From IMG/VR virus record IMGVR_UViG_3300009379_000002, positions 1 through 40,088 of that record: DNA of 40,088 nt; one strand, 5' to 3'. The notes under the pieces were generated by a model. That model was not told where the DNA came from and did not search any database. It saw only the letters and a program-made list of their open reading frames with translations. This document shows positions 23,375 to 30,644 of this stretch, in pieces. Position numbers and translations under genes: made by a program. The DNA comes from a virus. Position 1 is the stretch's first letter. Each line of letters begins with the position of its first letter.

Positions 23375-24811
23375 CTAATCAATCCACATTTTCCCGACTG
23401 GTTTCAGGTGGAGCGGAGCCCAAGCACCCTCTGCCCAGAAATACAACCCGTCCTGAAATTGACATGTTGGCTCAGCTTTTTCCGTGACTGAATAATACAA
23501 TCCGTTAGCACCGTCACGGGCGCCGAGAGAATAACAGTCTACTGTTTTATAAATCGGAATTGGTCCGTTTGGTGTCATGTCATAAATTTTAATATAATGC
23601 TCGCCCTCATAGACATAGTCCTCAGAGTAAAAATTTGTTGTGTTGAAATGTACACACGGTTTGACCGGTCTCGCCGGAATTTCCTCCTCTGTGATTTCCG
23701 CCACAACTCCGAGCTCTTTTTTATAAAACCTTTCAGCCTGCGCATAAATCGGCTGTTCATCGTCCGTAAAATGTCCCGTGAACTCGCTGAAAATTGCAGA
23801 GAAATATTTTATAGTTTGACTCCCCGCACCGACCGAGAAAAAATCATTCACAGGAATATCCTTCGTTTCGATCACGCCGTCCGTGTCAAATTCAACAGAC
23901 AATTGCACCTCACCGAATGTCCCCCACAGTGCGCCGGACAGTTCTTTCGTGCTGTTCTCAAAAAAATAAAAATCCTGAACCGGCAGAGTAATTGTTTTTG
24001 TCGGCACCGCTACATATGGCGGCTGAATATTTCTGTGTGCAATCACCTGATTTTTTATTTCTGACAGGGCAGGGCAGCTGTGATACATGGCTGTCATGTT
24101 TGCCTCGATCTGTGTGCAATTAAGAAAATAAAACGATCGATCCAAAATAGACAGGTCAACAACTCCGTCAATTAAATCATTAGCGAGTATCGTCAGAATA
24201 TTAGATACCTGATCGACAGTCCTGTTTCTGCAAACAGCAGCAGACAGGAAGAGCAATTTTGCATTTGTGGACACCGACTGATCAAGCGGCGTTGAGACTG
24301 ACCAGCTTAGACCTGAGTACAATTCCCCGACCGCCTGATTATATGCTGCGTCGAATGTCGACCCCGCTTGAATCAAATTTATGACTCTTTGCATGACTAT
24401 ATGAGTTATAATATTTATGTTACCGGTTGATTTTGACGAGTCGATCAAGCCTTTTAAAATGATCCTCGAATCCGACACGGTTCCGGTATTTTCATTAATA
24501 AAAAATCCGTCAACTTCCACGTCCAGCAAGCCTGTCATACCTGTTCCGGACAGAACATATCCGCCAAGATTATCAACAGTCAGGGATTTGAAAATTTTCC
24601 CTGAATAACCGCCTTCAGCTGACCACTGCGAGGCATCAATTTCAGCCCCTTTTTGGAGTGCGCCTTTTTCAACATTGCCCGTGACAGTAACGACTTTCCC
24701 GCCTCCGTCGTCGCCTCCGGTGCCTGAATCTGAATCACAGGCAACAAAAAACGAGAATGAGAATGCGAGCAAAATCGCAAATAAAAACATGATTGGTTTT
24801 TTAAAAATCAT
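23375..24811 (-). CDS. Large secreted lipoprotein (moron-like)
   Basis: 478 aa. Signal peptide MIFKKPIMFLFAILLAFSFS with lipobox FFVAC (Cys 25), then a Gly/Asp/Ser linker (DSDSGTGGDDGGG). The Asp right after Cys would favour inner-membrane retention by E. coli rules. The mature part has a GNVEKGALQKGAEI opening, a long helical middle (IITHIVMQRVINLIQAGSTF), and a Cys-containing C-terminal domain. It resembles large cell-envelope lipoproteins of anaerobic or environmental Gram-negatives, not virion genes. Oriented against the late genes with its own terminator, it may be a lysogenic-conversion or superinfection-exclusion gene. No precise family known to me. Confidence 0.75.
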   Translation of the reverse strand: MIFKKPIMFLFAILLAFSFSFFVACDSDSGTGGDDGGGKVVTVTGNVEKGALQKGAEIDASQWSAEGGYSGKIFKSLTVDNLGGYVLSGTGMTGLLDVEVDGFFINENTGTVSDSRIILKGLIDSSKSTGNINIITHIVMQRVINLIQAGSTFDAAYNQAVGELYSGLSWSVSTPLDQSVSTNAKLLFLSAAVCRNRTVDQVSNILTILANDLIDGVVDLSILDRSFYFLNCTQIEANMTAMYHSCPALSEIKNQVIAHRNIQPPYVAVPTKTITLPVQDFYFFENSTKELSGALWGTFGEVQLSVEFDTDGVIETKDIPVNDFFSVGAGSQTIKYFSAIFSEFTGHFTDDEQPIYAQAERFYKKELGVVAEITEEEIPARPVKPCVHFNTTNFYSEDYVYEGEHYIKIYDMTPNGPIPIYKTVDCYSLGARDGANGLYYSVTEKAEPTCQFQDGLYFWAEGAWAPLHLKPVGKMWID

Positions 24812-24915
24812 AGTGTATCCTTCCTCTTTTGGGATAGTTTAATATACAAATTAATCCCTCGTAAAGCTAGCTCTTTTTTTTGCTGTATTTTTTTTATTTA
24901 TTTTTCTGTGTTTTT

Positions 24916-24943
24916 TATAGACGTTTAAATTCTATCGTCTATA
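24916..24943. other. Hairpin at the end of the annealing-protein gene
   Basis: TATAGACG and CGTCTATA form a perfect 8-bp stem with a 12-nt loop, overlapping the stop codon region of the upstream-coded gene. On the plus strand five T follow, so it could stop rightward readthrough; on the minus strand it is flanked by A instead. Confidence 0.4.
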
Positions 24944-26325
24944 TTTTTGTCTATATTTTTCGACTCTCTTCCTTTGTAGTCTGCCTGATCCTGATCCTGT
25001 GCTACCTGATCCTGATCCTGATCCTCTGCGCTTACCTCCTCGTATTCTGCGTCAATAATATTTGGATCTTCGGCCTCCGGCTCCGGCTGAACCTGCTGTT
25101 TTGCTGTGTTGAAAACATCGTTAATAATCGTTTCGTCGTCAGCCTCATCCATGGCGGCAATATCCGCCTCTGACCATTCCCCCGCCATAGCCAGAGAATT
25201 CCGCTTTTTAAGCCACGGCCAGAAATACGATTTTCCCGCCATTTTCCTGAGCATCTCGGGGCGGTCAGCTCCGGCATATGGATTGATGAGAGAATCGACA
25301 TAAATCCGTTTTGTTTTGACAGACGGATTTTCGATGTCTTTCCTGTATATTTTTTTTGTCCATGTTCCGCCGCCTTTTTTCGGCAGTTCATTCTCGCAAT
25401 ATTCCCCGCGATTATCTTTTTTCAGAGTCTTGTTTTTTTCAGCTTCCCTGAAGGCCGCGACATCCTGCGCAAAATATTTGTCACCGTTTTCATTTTCCGT
25501 GATTTTCTCAAAATATTCGCGCCCGTTTTCGACTCCGATGCCATTCTCTGTCCGTGCAGCATCGCAAGCCGCGACATCCTGCAAATAATACCGGTATGCT
25601 TTACTGTGCTCTGCTGCTTTTTTTATCAGTCTGTCAGCTTCAAAAATATCTCCGATAACGATTTCCCTGACAATATCATAAGCGTACACCGCGACGGAGA
25701 CCACCTCGCCTCTTGCAGAGGGAATGTCTGTAAATTCAAGGCAGAAATTCCCGTTGATCCGCGTAACCGGTTTCCTTTTATCATGCTCAAAAATCGGCTC
25801 AATCGCTATCCATTTGAACGGCGCATTCCTCCCCGTCGTCAAAGCAAAATCAAAAGCCTCAATTGCGGGAATAAATATTGCTATTCCGCCATAAGCCACA
25901 ACAGACCCCATGTCCGGCATGACAGCCCCGTAATTAAACGAGTCCTTCAGTGCGCTGATAACTGACCGCTGTCCTTCCTCTGTCTCCCAGCAGGCTGCAA
26001 GCGTGGTCAGGCTCATCACATAATCAGTATTTTTCTCAAACATCCGAGCCGTGGCGGGTTTGTCGATAAATGCCGCTGACGTTTTTTGCAGCTCTCCAAA
26101 GTGGGCTCTAACCCACGGACGCAATTCCGCCGGACGTGTTGGCAGTGCCGGAAGGTTTGCGTCAGGCGGGGCAGGGGCGCTCTGCACGAACGCCTTCAGT
26201 GCCTCAGCTGCTGTTTTGCCCCGTCCTTTTTTTCTGCAAGTCTGGCAATGATAAAAAACATAATTCGTTTCTTTTTTCAGCTGCAGGGGTTTCCCGCAGC
26301 AGATTACTGTTTGCGCTGTCGTCAT
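24925..26325 (-). CDS. Putative RecT-like ssDNA annealing protein
   Basis: 466 aa. An N-terminal Cys cluster (ICCGKPL, then YHCQTCRK, residues ~8-31) suggests a small zinc ribbon. The middle (SVVAYGGIAIFIPAIEAFDF; EVVSVAVYAYDIVREIVIGD) is a compact alpha/beta core and is followed by SLINPYAGADRPEMLRKMAG, similar in tone to the end of RecT-type proteins. The C-terminus is acidic (EDQDQDQVAQDQDQ), as in proteins that compete for SSB partners. It shares the operon with a YqaJ-type exonuclease, SSB, helicase and nuclease, so a strand-annealing role is plausible. Direct similarity is weak, so this is tentative. Confidence 0.42.
   Translation of the reverse strand: MTTAQTVICCGKPLQLKKETNYVFYHCQTCRKKGRGKTAAEALKAFVQSAPAPPDANLPALPTRPAELRPWVRAHFGELQKTSAAFIDKPATARMFEKNTDYVMSLTTLAACWETEEGQRSVISALKDSFNYGAVMPDMGSVVAYGGIAIFIPAIEAFDFALTTGRNAPFKWIAIEPIFEHDKRKPVTRINGNFCLEFTDIPSARGEVVSVAVYAYDIVREIVIGDIFEADRLIKKAAEHSKAYRYYLQDVAACDAARTENGIGVENGREYFEKITENENGDKYFAQDVAAFREAEKNKTLKKDNRGEYCENELPKKGGGTWTKKIYRKDIENPSVKTKRIYVDSLINPYAGADRPEMLRKMAGKSYFWPWLKKRNSLAMAGEWSEADIAAMDEADDETIINDVFNTAKQQVQPEPEAEDPNIIDAEYEEVSAEDQDQDQVAQDQDQADYKGRESKNIDKNIDDRI
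24980..25024 (-). repeat. CTGATC microsatellite in the acidic tail
   Basis: A run of near-perfect CTGATC units, broken by GTGCTAC, codes the DQDQ tail. Each unit contains GATC, so the stretch is also a cluster of Dam-type sites. Unit number is likely to vary. Confidence 0.7.
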
Positions 26326-26328
26326 AGG

Positions 26329-26517
26329 CTACCCCTCTTTGATTGGTTCATAAATATTCAGACCGATAAACAAATTCTCGCGCCCTGGTACCTTCTTATT
26401 CCCGCTTGTCGTTGCGATGTTGACGCTCTTGCCTGAATTGCTTTTCCCAATTGTCTTGGACAGATCAACCGTAATCGTCAAAATATCCCCGTTAATTTTC
26501 AGATCCATATTTTCCAT
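26329..26517 (-). CDS. Small hypothetical protein before the annealing gene
   Basis: 62 aa. Beta-rich small domain (LKINGDILTITVDLSKTIGK) with a Gly/Ser stretch and an acidic end. Starts four bases past the stop of the previous small gene and ends three bases before the annealing-type gene, so it is in the same transcript. Unknown role. Confidence 0.55.
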   Translation of the reverse strand: MENMDLKINGDILTITVDLSKTIGKSNSGKSVNIATTSGNKKVPGRENLFIGLNIYEPIKEG

Positions 26518-26518
26518 G

Positions 26519-26656
26519 TTACCTGCTCCTTTTTATATTTTTTTTAAATTTGCGCCAGAAATGTTTATACATCGCCTCGTCTCTCTGTGATGCCAGAAAT
26601 CCGAAACGATTCTCAAATGCCTCTCTGAGTTTTTTTGTGCGTGATTTTGATGTCAT
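26519..26656 (-). CDS. Small basic protein
   Basis: 45 aa: MTSKSRTKKL start, a central aromatic stretch (FENRFGFLASQRDEAMYK), and a Lys/Arg-rich end. Behind AAGGAG at good spacing; its ATG directly abuts the TAA of the preceding gene. Predicted small nucleic-acid-binding or regulatory peptide; no family seen. Too short for most automatic calls but the start signal is clear. Confidence 0.5.
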   Translation of the reverse strand: MTSKSRTKKLREAFENRFGFLASQRDEAMYKHFWRKFKKNIKRSR

Positions 26657-26836
26657 TTAAACTCCTTTTGGTTTACTTGGCGCGACTGCCTGAATCGTCC
26701 CCTGAGTCATAAAACCGATATGAACACTGATGTCATGTTCGGTTCTCCGATCGATCGAAATATAATCGATCTCCTGATCAATATTTTTAACTATCAGCTC
26801 ATTCAATCTCTTAAAAACTTTTTCTATCTCATCCAT
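26657..26836 (-). CDS. Small acidic protein
   Basis: 59 aa (MDEIEKVFKRLNELIVKNID start). Behind GGGAGGA four bases upstream, a strong start. Half helical, half beta (DYISIDRRTEHDISVHIGFM). It ends where the next small gene begins. Function unknown. Confidence 0.55.
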   Translation of the reverse strand: MDEIEKVFKRLNELIVKNIDQEIDYISIDRRTEHDISVHIGFMTQGTIQAVAPSKPKGV

Positions 26837-26907
26837 GAATCCTCCCTGTGATTTGATTTGCTTTATGGCATTTTTCTCTATGCGACATAAAATATGTTAT
26901 CGGAAGT

Positions 26908-26928
26908 ACAGGGGGATTATTCCCCTGT
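26908..26928. other. Intergenic hairpin
   Basis: ACAGGGG-GATTATT-CCCCTGT, a 7-bp perfect stem in the 106-bp gap between leftward genes. No T-run follows in the leftward direction, so it is more likely an mRNA processing or regulatory structure than a terminator. The rest of the gap holds nothing I recognise. Confidence 0.45.
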
Positions 26929-26942
26929 TTCAAAAAACATAT

Positions 26943-27263
26943 CTATTCGGCTAAATAAATTCTGCTTGCACTGATTTCCAGATTTGTGTCTTTTTGCTCG
27001 TACCGCTGAAATTTGTATCTGTCATCCGGCTCATCCTCACACCTGACCGCGTAATGGATTTGACATCCTGCGATTATCATTTCAGATCCTTCTTTGCCCA
27101 CGACAAGAAACCAGTTGGTGCTCGGCGCCTGCGGTGTGAATCCGAATAGATCCTCAGTCGTCTTCATGTGGCATGTTCCCCAAGCTGAACTATATTGTTC
27201 TCCGTCCGGCGCGACAAACCAGCGGTCTGTTGTGATTAGATATTTCTCGCCTGATTTAATCAC
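26943..27263 (-). CDS. Hypothetical phage protein
   Basis: 106 aa, beta-rich and aromatic (KSGEKYLITTDRWFVAPDGE; TPQAPSTNWFLVVGKEGSEM). Soluble, no Cys-rich motif or membrane segment. It overlaps the start region of the upstream gene at the shared 28-bp junction repeat. No family recognised. Confidence 0.55.
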   Translation of the reverse strand: MIKSGEKYLITTDRWFVAPDGEQYSSAWGTCHMKTTEDLFGFTPQAPSTNWFLVVGKEGSEMIIAGCQIHYAVRCEDEPDDRYKFQRYEQKDTNLEISASRIYLAE

Positions 27264-27543
27264 TGTTCACCTCCTGAGATTCTTTGAGTTCCAGATAAGC
27301 TGAATGGTATTTTTTTACAAGGCCCAGCAGACTATCCGACCACGCTTTATATCCCTCTCTGTTGTTCTCAATAACCACTCCTTGCAAACTTTGATATGTC
27401 TCCTCCGCTTCCTCAAATTTTGATTTTTTGATGAAGCCTGCCTGTTTAACATTGTGGATAAATAGATTTTTAAACCCTGCATTGGGCATCGTTCGCTCAA
27501 AAAACTCCCGCGCTTCCTGTTCATTATTGAAGTATATTTTCAT
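27256..27543 (-). CDS. Hypothetical protein, junction-repeat gene
   Basis: 95 aa, alpha/beta (MKIYFNNEQEAREFFERTMP) with a helical middle (ESDSLLGLVKKYHSAYLEL type). Its last residues LKESQEVNSD come from a 28-bp repeat that also ends the next upstream gene. The repeat supplies the ribosome binding site (AGGAGGTGA) for the following gene. Function unknown. Confidence 0.55.
   Translation of the reverse strand: MKIYFNNEQEAREFFERTMPNAGFKNLFIHNVKQAGFIKKSKFEEAEETYQSLQGVVIENNREGYKAWSDSLLGLVKKYHSAYLELKESQEVNSD
27265..27292 (-). repeat. 28-bp gene-junction repeat, copy 1
   Basis: Perfect copy of 27545-27572. It codes the ELKESQEVN ending of one gene and carries AGGAGGTGA for the next. See findings. 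Confidence 0.9.
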
Positions 27544-27859
27544 CGTTCACCTCCTGAGATTCTTTGAGTTCCTCTCCTTCCCCATTAATCAATTCCCTCA
27601 ATTTCTCTCCGGCCTCTTCATCTTTCGGGTCAAAAGTTATTCTTTCCTCATCGTCATGAACCGTGAAAGTTCCGTGTATACCCTCACATGCTTTTCGATT
27701 TTTATAATCTGAAATTATTTCAGTGCCCCACATTGCCGCAGCCATTATCCATGCGACGATAATGCTTTGCCATTCCGCACTGTGTCCAGTTTTGCATCGA
27801 TAGACTAAAAGAACCAAAATCGCCAGACTCAAAACAAATCCAATAATGCTACTTTCCAT
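27524..27859 (-). CDS. Small membrane protein
   Basis: 111 aa. N-terminal transmembrane segment (IGFVLSLAILVLLVYRC, about residues 5-21), a second hydrophobic stretch (QSIIVAWIMAAAMWGTEIIS, about 32-51), then a charged C-terminus ending ELKESQEVNDENILQ. The end overlaps the next gene and is coded by the 28-bp repeat. Possibly an inner-membrane accessory or exclusion protein; unproven. Confidence 0.5.
   Translation of the reverse strand: MESSIIGFVLSLAILVLLVYRCKTGHSAEWQSIIVAWIMAAAMWGTEIISDYKNRKACEGIHGTFTVHDDEERITFDPKDEEAGEKLRELINGEGEELKESQEVNDENILQ
27545..27572 (-). repeat. 28-bp gene-junction repeat, copy 2
   Basis: Second perfect copy (see 27265-27292), 280 bp from the first. It carries the ribosome binding site of the 95-aa gene. 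Confidence 0.9.
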
Positions 27860-27863
27860 TTCA

Positions 27864-29087
27864 TCATCCCTCCAAATTCAATTTAATATTCGGCGTCTCA
27901 CCGCTCTTCTTCGGTTTAATCAATTTCTTTCTCTTCAGGTACCGATATGCATTCGGATCGGCTTCCTCCATATCTTTCAATCCCATAACACCGAATCCGC
28001 CGCCGGTTTTTTTCCATGTCGCGATGTCCTGCAACTCTCCATCGATCATTCCTTTAACCATACGCTGGTCTTTCAAAATTATAGACATGGCGTTTTTCGC
28101 GTCTTTTTTTCTCTGTTCCCATTTGGTTTCCTGCTCGTCAGCCCTGTGGAAATCCTTCGAAATCTGAATGGCTTTCTCAAGCTCTGCATCTTTCAGCTCT
28201 CTGAAATCTTCCTGAATCTCCGGATATAATTTCCTGATGTCCTGTGCATTGAGAGCCAGCAGCTTCGGTGGCTGTTTTTTGTCGATGCACTGTTTCATGT
28301 AGTATGCCGTTTCAAGCAGGTCAGCCTGATGTTTTTTGTTCGCCTTGATCTGCCAGTAATGGAATTCTGATGTATCATAACCGAGCGCAAGATAACCGAC
28401 CGGCATATCATACAGAGCGAGCTGGTATTGGATTTGAAAATAATGTTTGAGCGGAATTCCTCGCCATTTTTTGAGCTCAAGATCATATCCCCCGAAACGG
28501 TCTTTTTTGCGAGTCTTAACAACCCAGTATCGGGCAGACTTGGCCTCGATGAGAAACGCCTTTGAATAATCAAAAGTGAGTTTATGTTTTTTATATTTCC
28601 AGATTCCGTTTTTGTCCTGCTCCATTTCAACTGTTTCGGCCTTCGGCACATAAACACAGTCAGCATGAGCAACCCCGAATCCGTTTTTTGCTTCGGTATG
28701 GTGTTTGAAATCCGTGTTGTTGAATGGTCTGCAATCAATATTTTTCCTCAGCATCCGCTCAAGTTCACAGAGCATGTAACCCCGATAAAAACTGTCTGAT
28801 GTTTTCAGCCCCACATCACTGACGGGGAAAACGTCATCCGCAAAATCGTGAATGAAATCAGTCAGGATTTTCGGCTCAAGATAATGACCCATTTTCGCAG
28901 AACGGCCAGAAGGATCTCGTTTTGTGATGCCTGCTTTTTCCTGGTAGAGAGTGACCGCTGTCGAACCATAACCGGCTAGCGACTCATGTGGCTTGTCAGG
29001 GTGTGGCAGACAGGATGAGATTTCCGATGCACCGATAAGACTCTCTCGGGATTTTTCAAAATCTTTGATGTATGAGAGACTGATCAT
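27864..29087 (-). CDS. YqaJ/RecB-family phage exonuclease
   Basis: 407 aa, 5'-3' exonuclease that would load a strand-annealing protein for phage recombination. Motifs: GASEISSC (about residue 19), AKMGHYLEPKIL (Glu 71), VAHADCVYV (Asp 143) and FLIEAKSA (Glu 181, Lys 183), with QIQYQLALYD (about 227) as the usual Q motif. This D-ExK arrangement is the nuclease active site of the lambda exo / YqaJ group. Normal length. It overlaps a zinc-ribbon gene upstream (ATGA-type) and precedes small genes leading to the annealing candidate. Confidence 0.88.
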   Translation of the reverse strand: MISLSYIKDFEKSRESLIGASEISSCLPHPDKPHESLAGYGSTAVTLYQEKAGITKRDPSGRSAKMGHYLEPKILTDFIHDFADDVFPVSDVGLKTSDSFYRGYMLCELERMLRKNIDCRPFNNTDFKHHTEAKNGFGVAHADCVYVPKAETVEMEQDKNGIWKYKKHKLTFDYSKAFLIEAKSARYWVVKTRKKDRFGGYDLELKKWRGIPLKHYFQIQYQLALYDMPVGYLALGYDTSEFHYWQIKANKKHQADLLETAYYMKQCIDKKQPPKLLALNAQDIRKLYPEIQEDFRELKDAELEKAIQISKDFHRADEQETKWEQRKKDAKNAMSIILKDQRMVKGMIDGELQDIATWKKTGGGFGVMGLKDMEEADPNAYRYLKRKKLIKPKKSGETPNIKLNLEG

Positions 29088-29266
29088 ATGGGGGAAACCT
29101 CTTGTTTATAATTTTCACATTCAGGATTTGAGCAGAAATAAATGTTGTCATCTTTTTTATCCAAAATATCCCGACAGTTGGGACAGACATAAGAGTCTAA
29201 AAAATCAGGCGATTGCGTCAGCCATAAGTCAATGACCTCTCTGCGTGTTAATAATTTTCGTTTCAT
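29084..29266 (-). CDS. Small zinc-ribbon protein
   Basis: 60 aa with CPNC (about residue 28) and CSNPEC (about 45) making a four-Cys zinc ribbon. The N-terminus has an HTH-like opening (MKRKLLTRREVIDLWLTQSP). It overlaps both the upstream metalloprotease and the exonuclease by four bases, so it is co-translated. Possibly a DNA- or RNA-binding partner of the exonuclease. Confidence 0.65.
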   Translation of the reverse strand: MKRKLLTRREVIDLWLTQSPDFLDSYVCPNCRDILDKKDDNIYFCSNPECENYKQEVSPI

Positions 29267-30081
29267 ATTCTTTCAGCCTCGTATGTTTTTCTAATCAGCT
29301 TATTGATTTTGCCAATTGTTTCTGAAATTTTCATTTTTCCTTTTTCGAGTGCTTCTGATAATTTTTCTTTTTTATCCTGAAGGTATGCGATTTCAGTTGA
29401 AAACTTTTTATCTGCATTGTAAAATTTGAACATGTCGAAGGTGATTGATTTATCCGGTTTGTTTTTGACTGTCTCAAATCTCAGTTTATTCAGCAGATCT
29501 GAATCAGGCTCTTTCATTGTGGCAAGCTTCATCACCGTGGCGTACTGGTATCCATCAATGACCATTCTTTCAAGCGCTTTGAATATTTTTTCAATTTCAT
29601 TTCTTGGGATTTTTAGAAAACGCTCGCAAGCATCATAAAATTGATTTGCGTTTTTCTTTTCCATTGACTGCGCAAATGCGACAACTTCCATGAAAAATCT
29701 TTCCATCTCCTTATTGAATCTTTCGTTTGCCTTAAGCATTCTGTTGAAATCTTCCTCATGAGTTGTCCGGCAGCAATTTTCGTAAAAGCCTTTTTCCTCA
29801 GCAAGAAAAAGCAGCTCATGATAAATTTTATAAAATTCTGTGTCGTGAGGGTTCCCCTTGACAAACGATTCCGTGAAATGAATATGGTGCGCATACTCAT
29901 GCAGGGCAGTGAGCAGCATCTCATTGTCATTGGAAAAATTGCAATTGTTGATATATATTTCCTTGCTGTCTGGCTTATAAAAGCCATCAATTTTTTTATG
30001 AGCTTTGCCGGTGAAATACAGATTAAAATTTTTTGTCTCTCTGATTTGCAGCAACGTTGATTTTAATTCCTGTTCGTTCAT
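29263..30081 (-). CDS. Zincin metalloprotease-like protein
   Basis: 272 aa with HEYAHH at residues 61-66, an HExxH zinc site, and GNPHDTEFYKIYHELLF (about 77-92), where HD may give the third ligand, as in SprT-type proteins. The C-terminal half is helical (KNPDKSITFDMFKFYNADKK) and ends with a coiled coil. It is the first gene after the terminator at 30099-30132. Could process a host or phage protein; substrate unknown. Confidence 0.55.
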   Translation of the reverse strand: MNEQELKSTLLQIRETKNFNLYFTGKAHKKIDGFYKPDSKEIYINNCNFSNDNEMLLTALHEYAHHIHFTESFVKGNPHDTEFYKIYHELLFLAEEKGFYENCCRTTHEEDFNRMLKANERFNKEMERFFMEVVAFAQSMEKKNANQFYDACERFLKIPRNEIEKIFKALERMVIDGYQYATVMKLATMKEPDSDLLNKLRFETVKNKPDKSITFDMFKFYNADKKFSTEIAYLQDKKEKLSEALEKGKMKISETIGKINKLIRKTYEAERI

Positions 30082-30098
30082 TTTTTCTCTCCTTAAAT

Positions 30099-30132
30099 AA
30101 AAAGCAGGAGACAGGAAGTCCCCTGCTTTTTT
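30099..30132. terminator. Bidirectional terminator
   Basis: AAAAAGCAGG (30099-30108) and CCTGCTTTTT (30122-30131) form a 10-bp stem with T-runs at both ends. Leftward it separates the tRNA-like gene and six-residue ORF from the metalloprotease gene; rightward it can also terminate. Confidence 0.8.
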
Positions 30133-30151
30133 GGTTAAATATATTTGTGTT

Positions 30152-30172
30152 TTATGCCACCAAGATTTTCAT
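30152..30172 (-). CDS. Six-residue leader-type ORF (MKILVA)
   Basis: ATG AAA ATC TTG GTG GCA TAA, with GGAGGTG ending 6-7 bases upstream, one of the best ribosome binding sites in the window. An upstream in-frame ATG (30178) gives MLMKILVA. It lies between the tRNA-like gene and the terminator, as an attenuation leader peptide would, though it has no run of one amino acid codon. Confidence 0.45.
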   Translation of the reverse strand: MKILVA

Positions 30173-30199
30173 AAGCATCACCTCCAATTTATTTAATGT

Positions 30200-30343
30200 G
30201 ACGGGGGCGGGATTCGAACCCGCGCACTCAGAGCCGACGACTTCTCCTGCCTTGCGGAACTTTATTTTACTCTGCTTAGTTCCTACGACTTTTTCATGCG
30301 CGGAGATGCCGCCGGTGGCGTCTACCAGTTCCGCCACCCCGCC
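30200..30343 (-). tRNA. tRNA-like gene with extended helix instead of anticodon arm
   Basis: Read on the minus strand: acceptor GGCGGGG (30343-30337) pairs with CCCCGTC (30206-30200, one GU). Leu-type D arm GCG-GAACTGGTAGA-CGC is intact, T arm GCGGG-TTCGAAT-CCCGC is perfect. In place of the anticodon stem, CCGGCGGC-A-TCTCC (30315-30302) pairs with GGAGA-A-GTCGTCGG (30247-30234): 13 bp with an A-A mismatch, enclosing a further hairpin (30256-30283). There is no anticodon loop with U33. The 3' end is followed by ACA, not CCA. Likely an RNA gene folded like a tRNA but not a decoding tRNA. Confidence 0.6.
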
Positions 30344-30369
30344 GTCTGCCCCACTCAGGGGCAAAAAAA

Positions 30370-30630
30370 TTAAACCTCTTCGACAGTCTCAACTTTGGGC
30401 CAGTACAGCTGACCATAAGACTCGACCAGAAAACTTTTTCCTTCCCTCGGACTCATTTTATTAAATCCCTTCTTGCTCAGGTTCGGGAATTTTTCAAGGT
30501 TTGGAAATTCGCTGTCCTTGACCACTGCAACGATAATTCCCTTTCTGGGAACCTCGTTTCTGATTCTGGTTCTGAACCAGACTTCAATTCCCTTTTTCAA
30601 CCCCTTCAAACTTTTTGTTTTTTTGCTCAT
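30370..30630 (-). CDS. Small hypothetical protein
   Basis: 86 aa, basic at the N-terminus (MSKKTKSLKGLKKGIEVWFR), then beta-rich with KGIIVAVVKDSEFPNLEKFP and an acidic end. Size and composition suit a small phage DNA- or RNA-associated protein. It precedes the tRNA-like gene by about 26 bases. Unknown. Confidence 0.5.
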   Translation of the reverse strand: MSKKTKSLKGLKKGIEVWFRTRIRNEVPRKGIIVAVVKDSEFPNLEKFPNLSKKGFNKMSPREGKSFLVESYGQLYWPKVETVEEV

Positions 30631-30644
30631 AAAATCTCTCCTTT

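Noticed and set aside
30200-30343. tmRNA
   Set aside because: Too short, no tag ORF and no G3-U70-type alanine identity pair; only the domain plan is similar.
30348-30362. Hairpin GCCCC-ACTCA-GGGGC as terminator
   Set aside because: In the leftward direction the T-run comes before, not after, the stem; it may be a processing signal instead.
30152-30364. 70-aa minus ORF ending in MKILVA
   Set aside because: It reads straight through the tRNA-like gene (GGVAELVDATGG is a typical false translation of a Leu-type tRNA). Only the last six codons have a real start signal.
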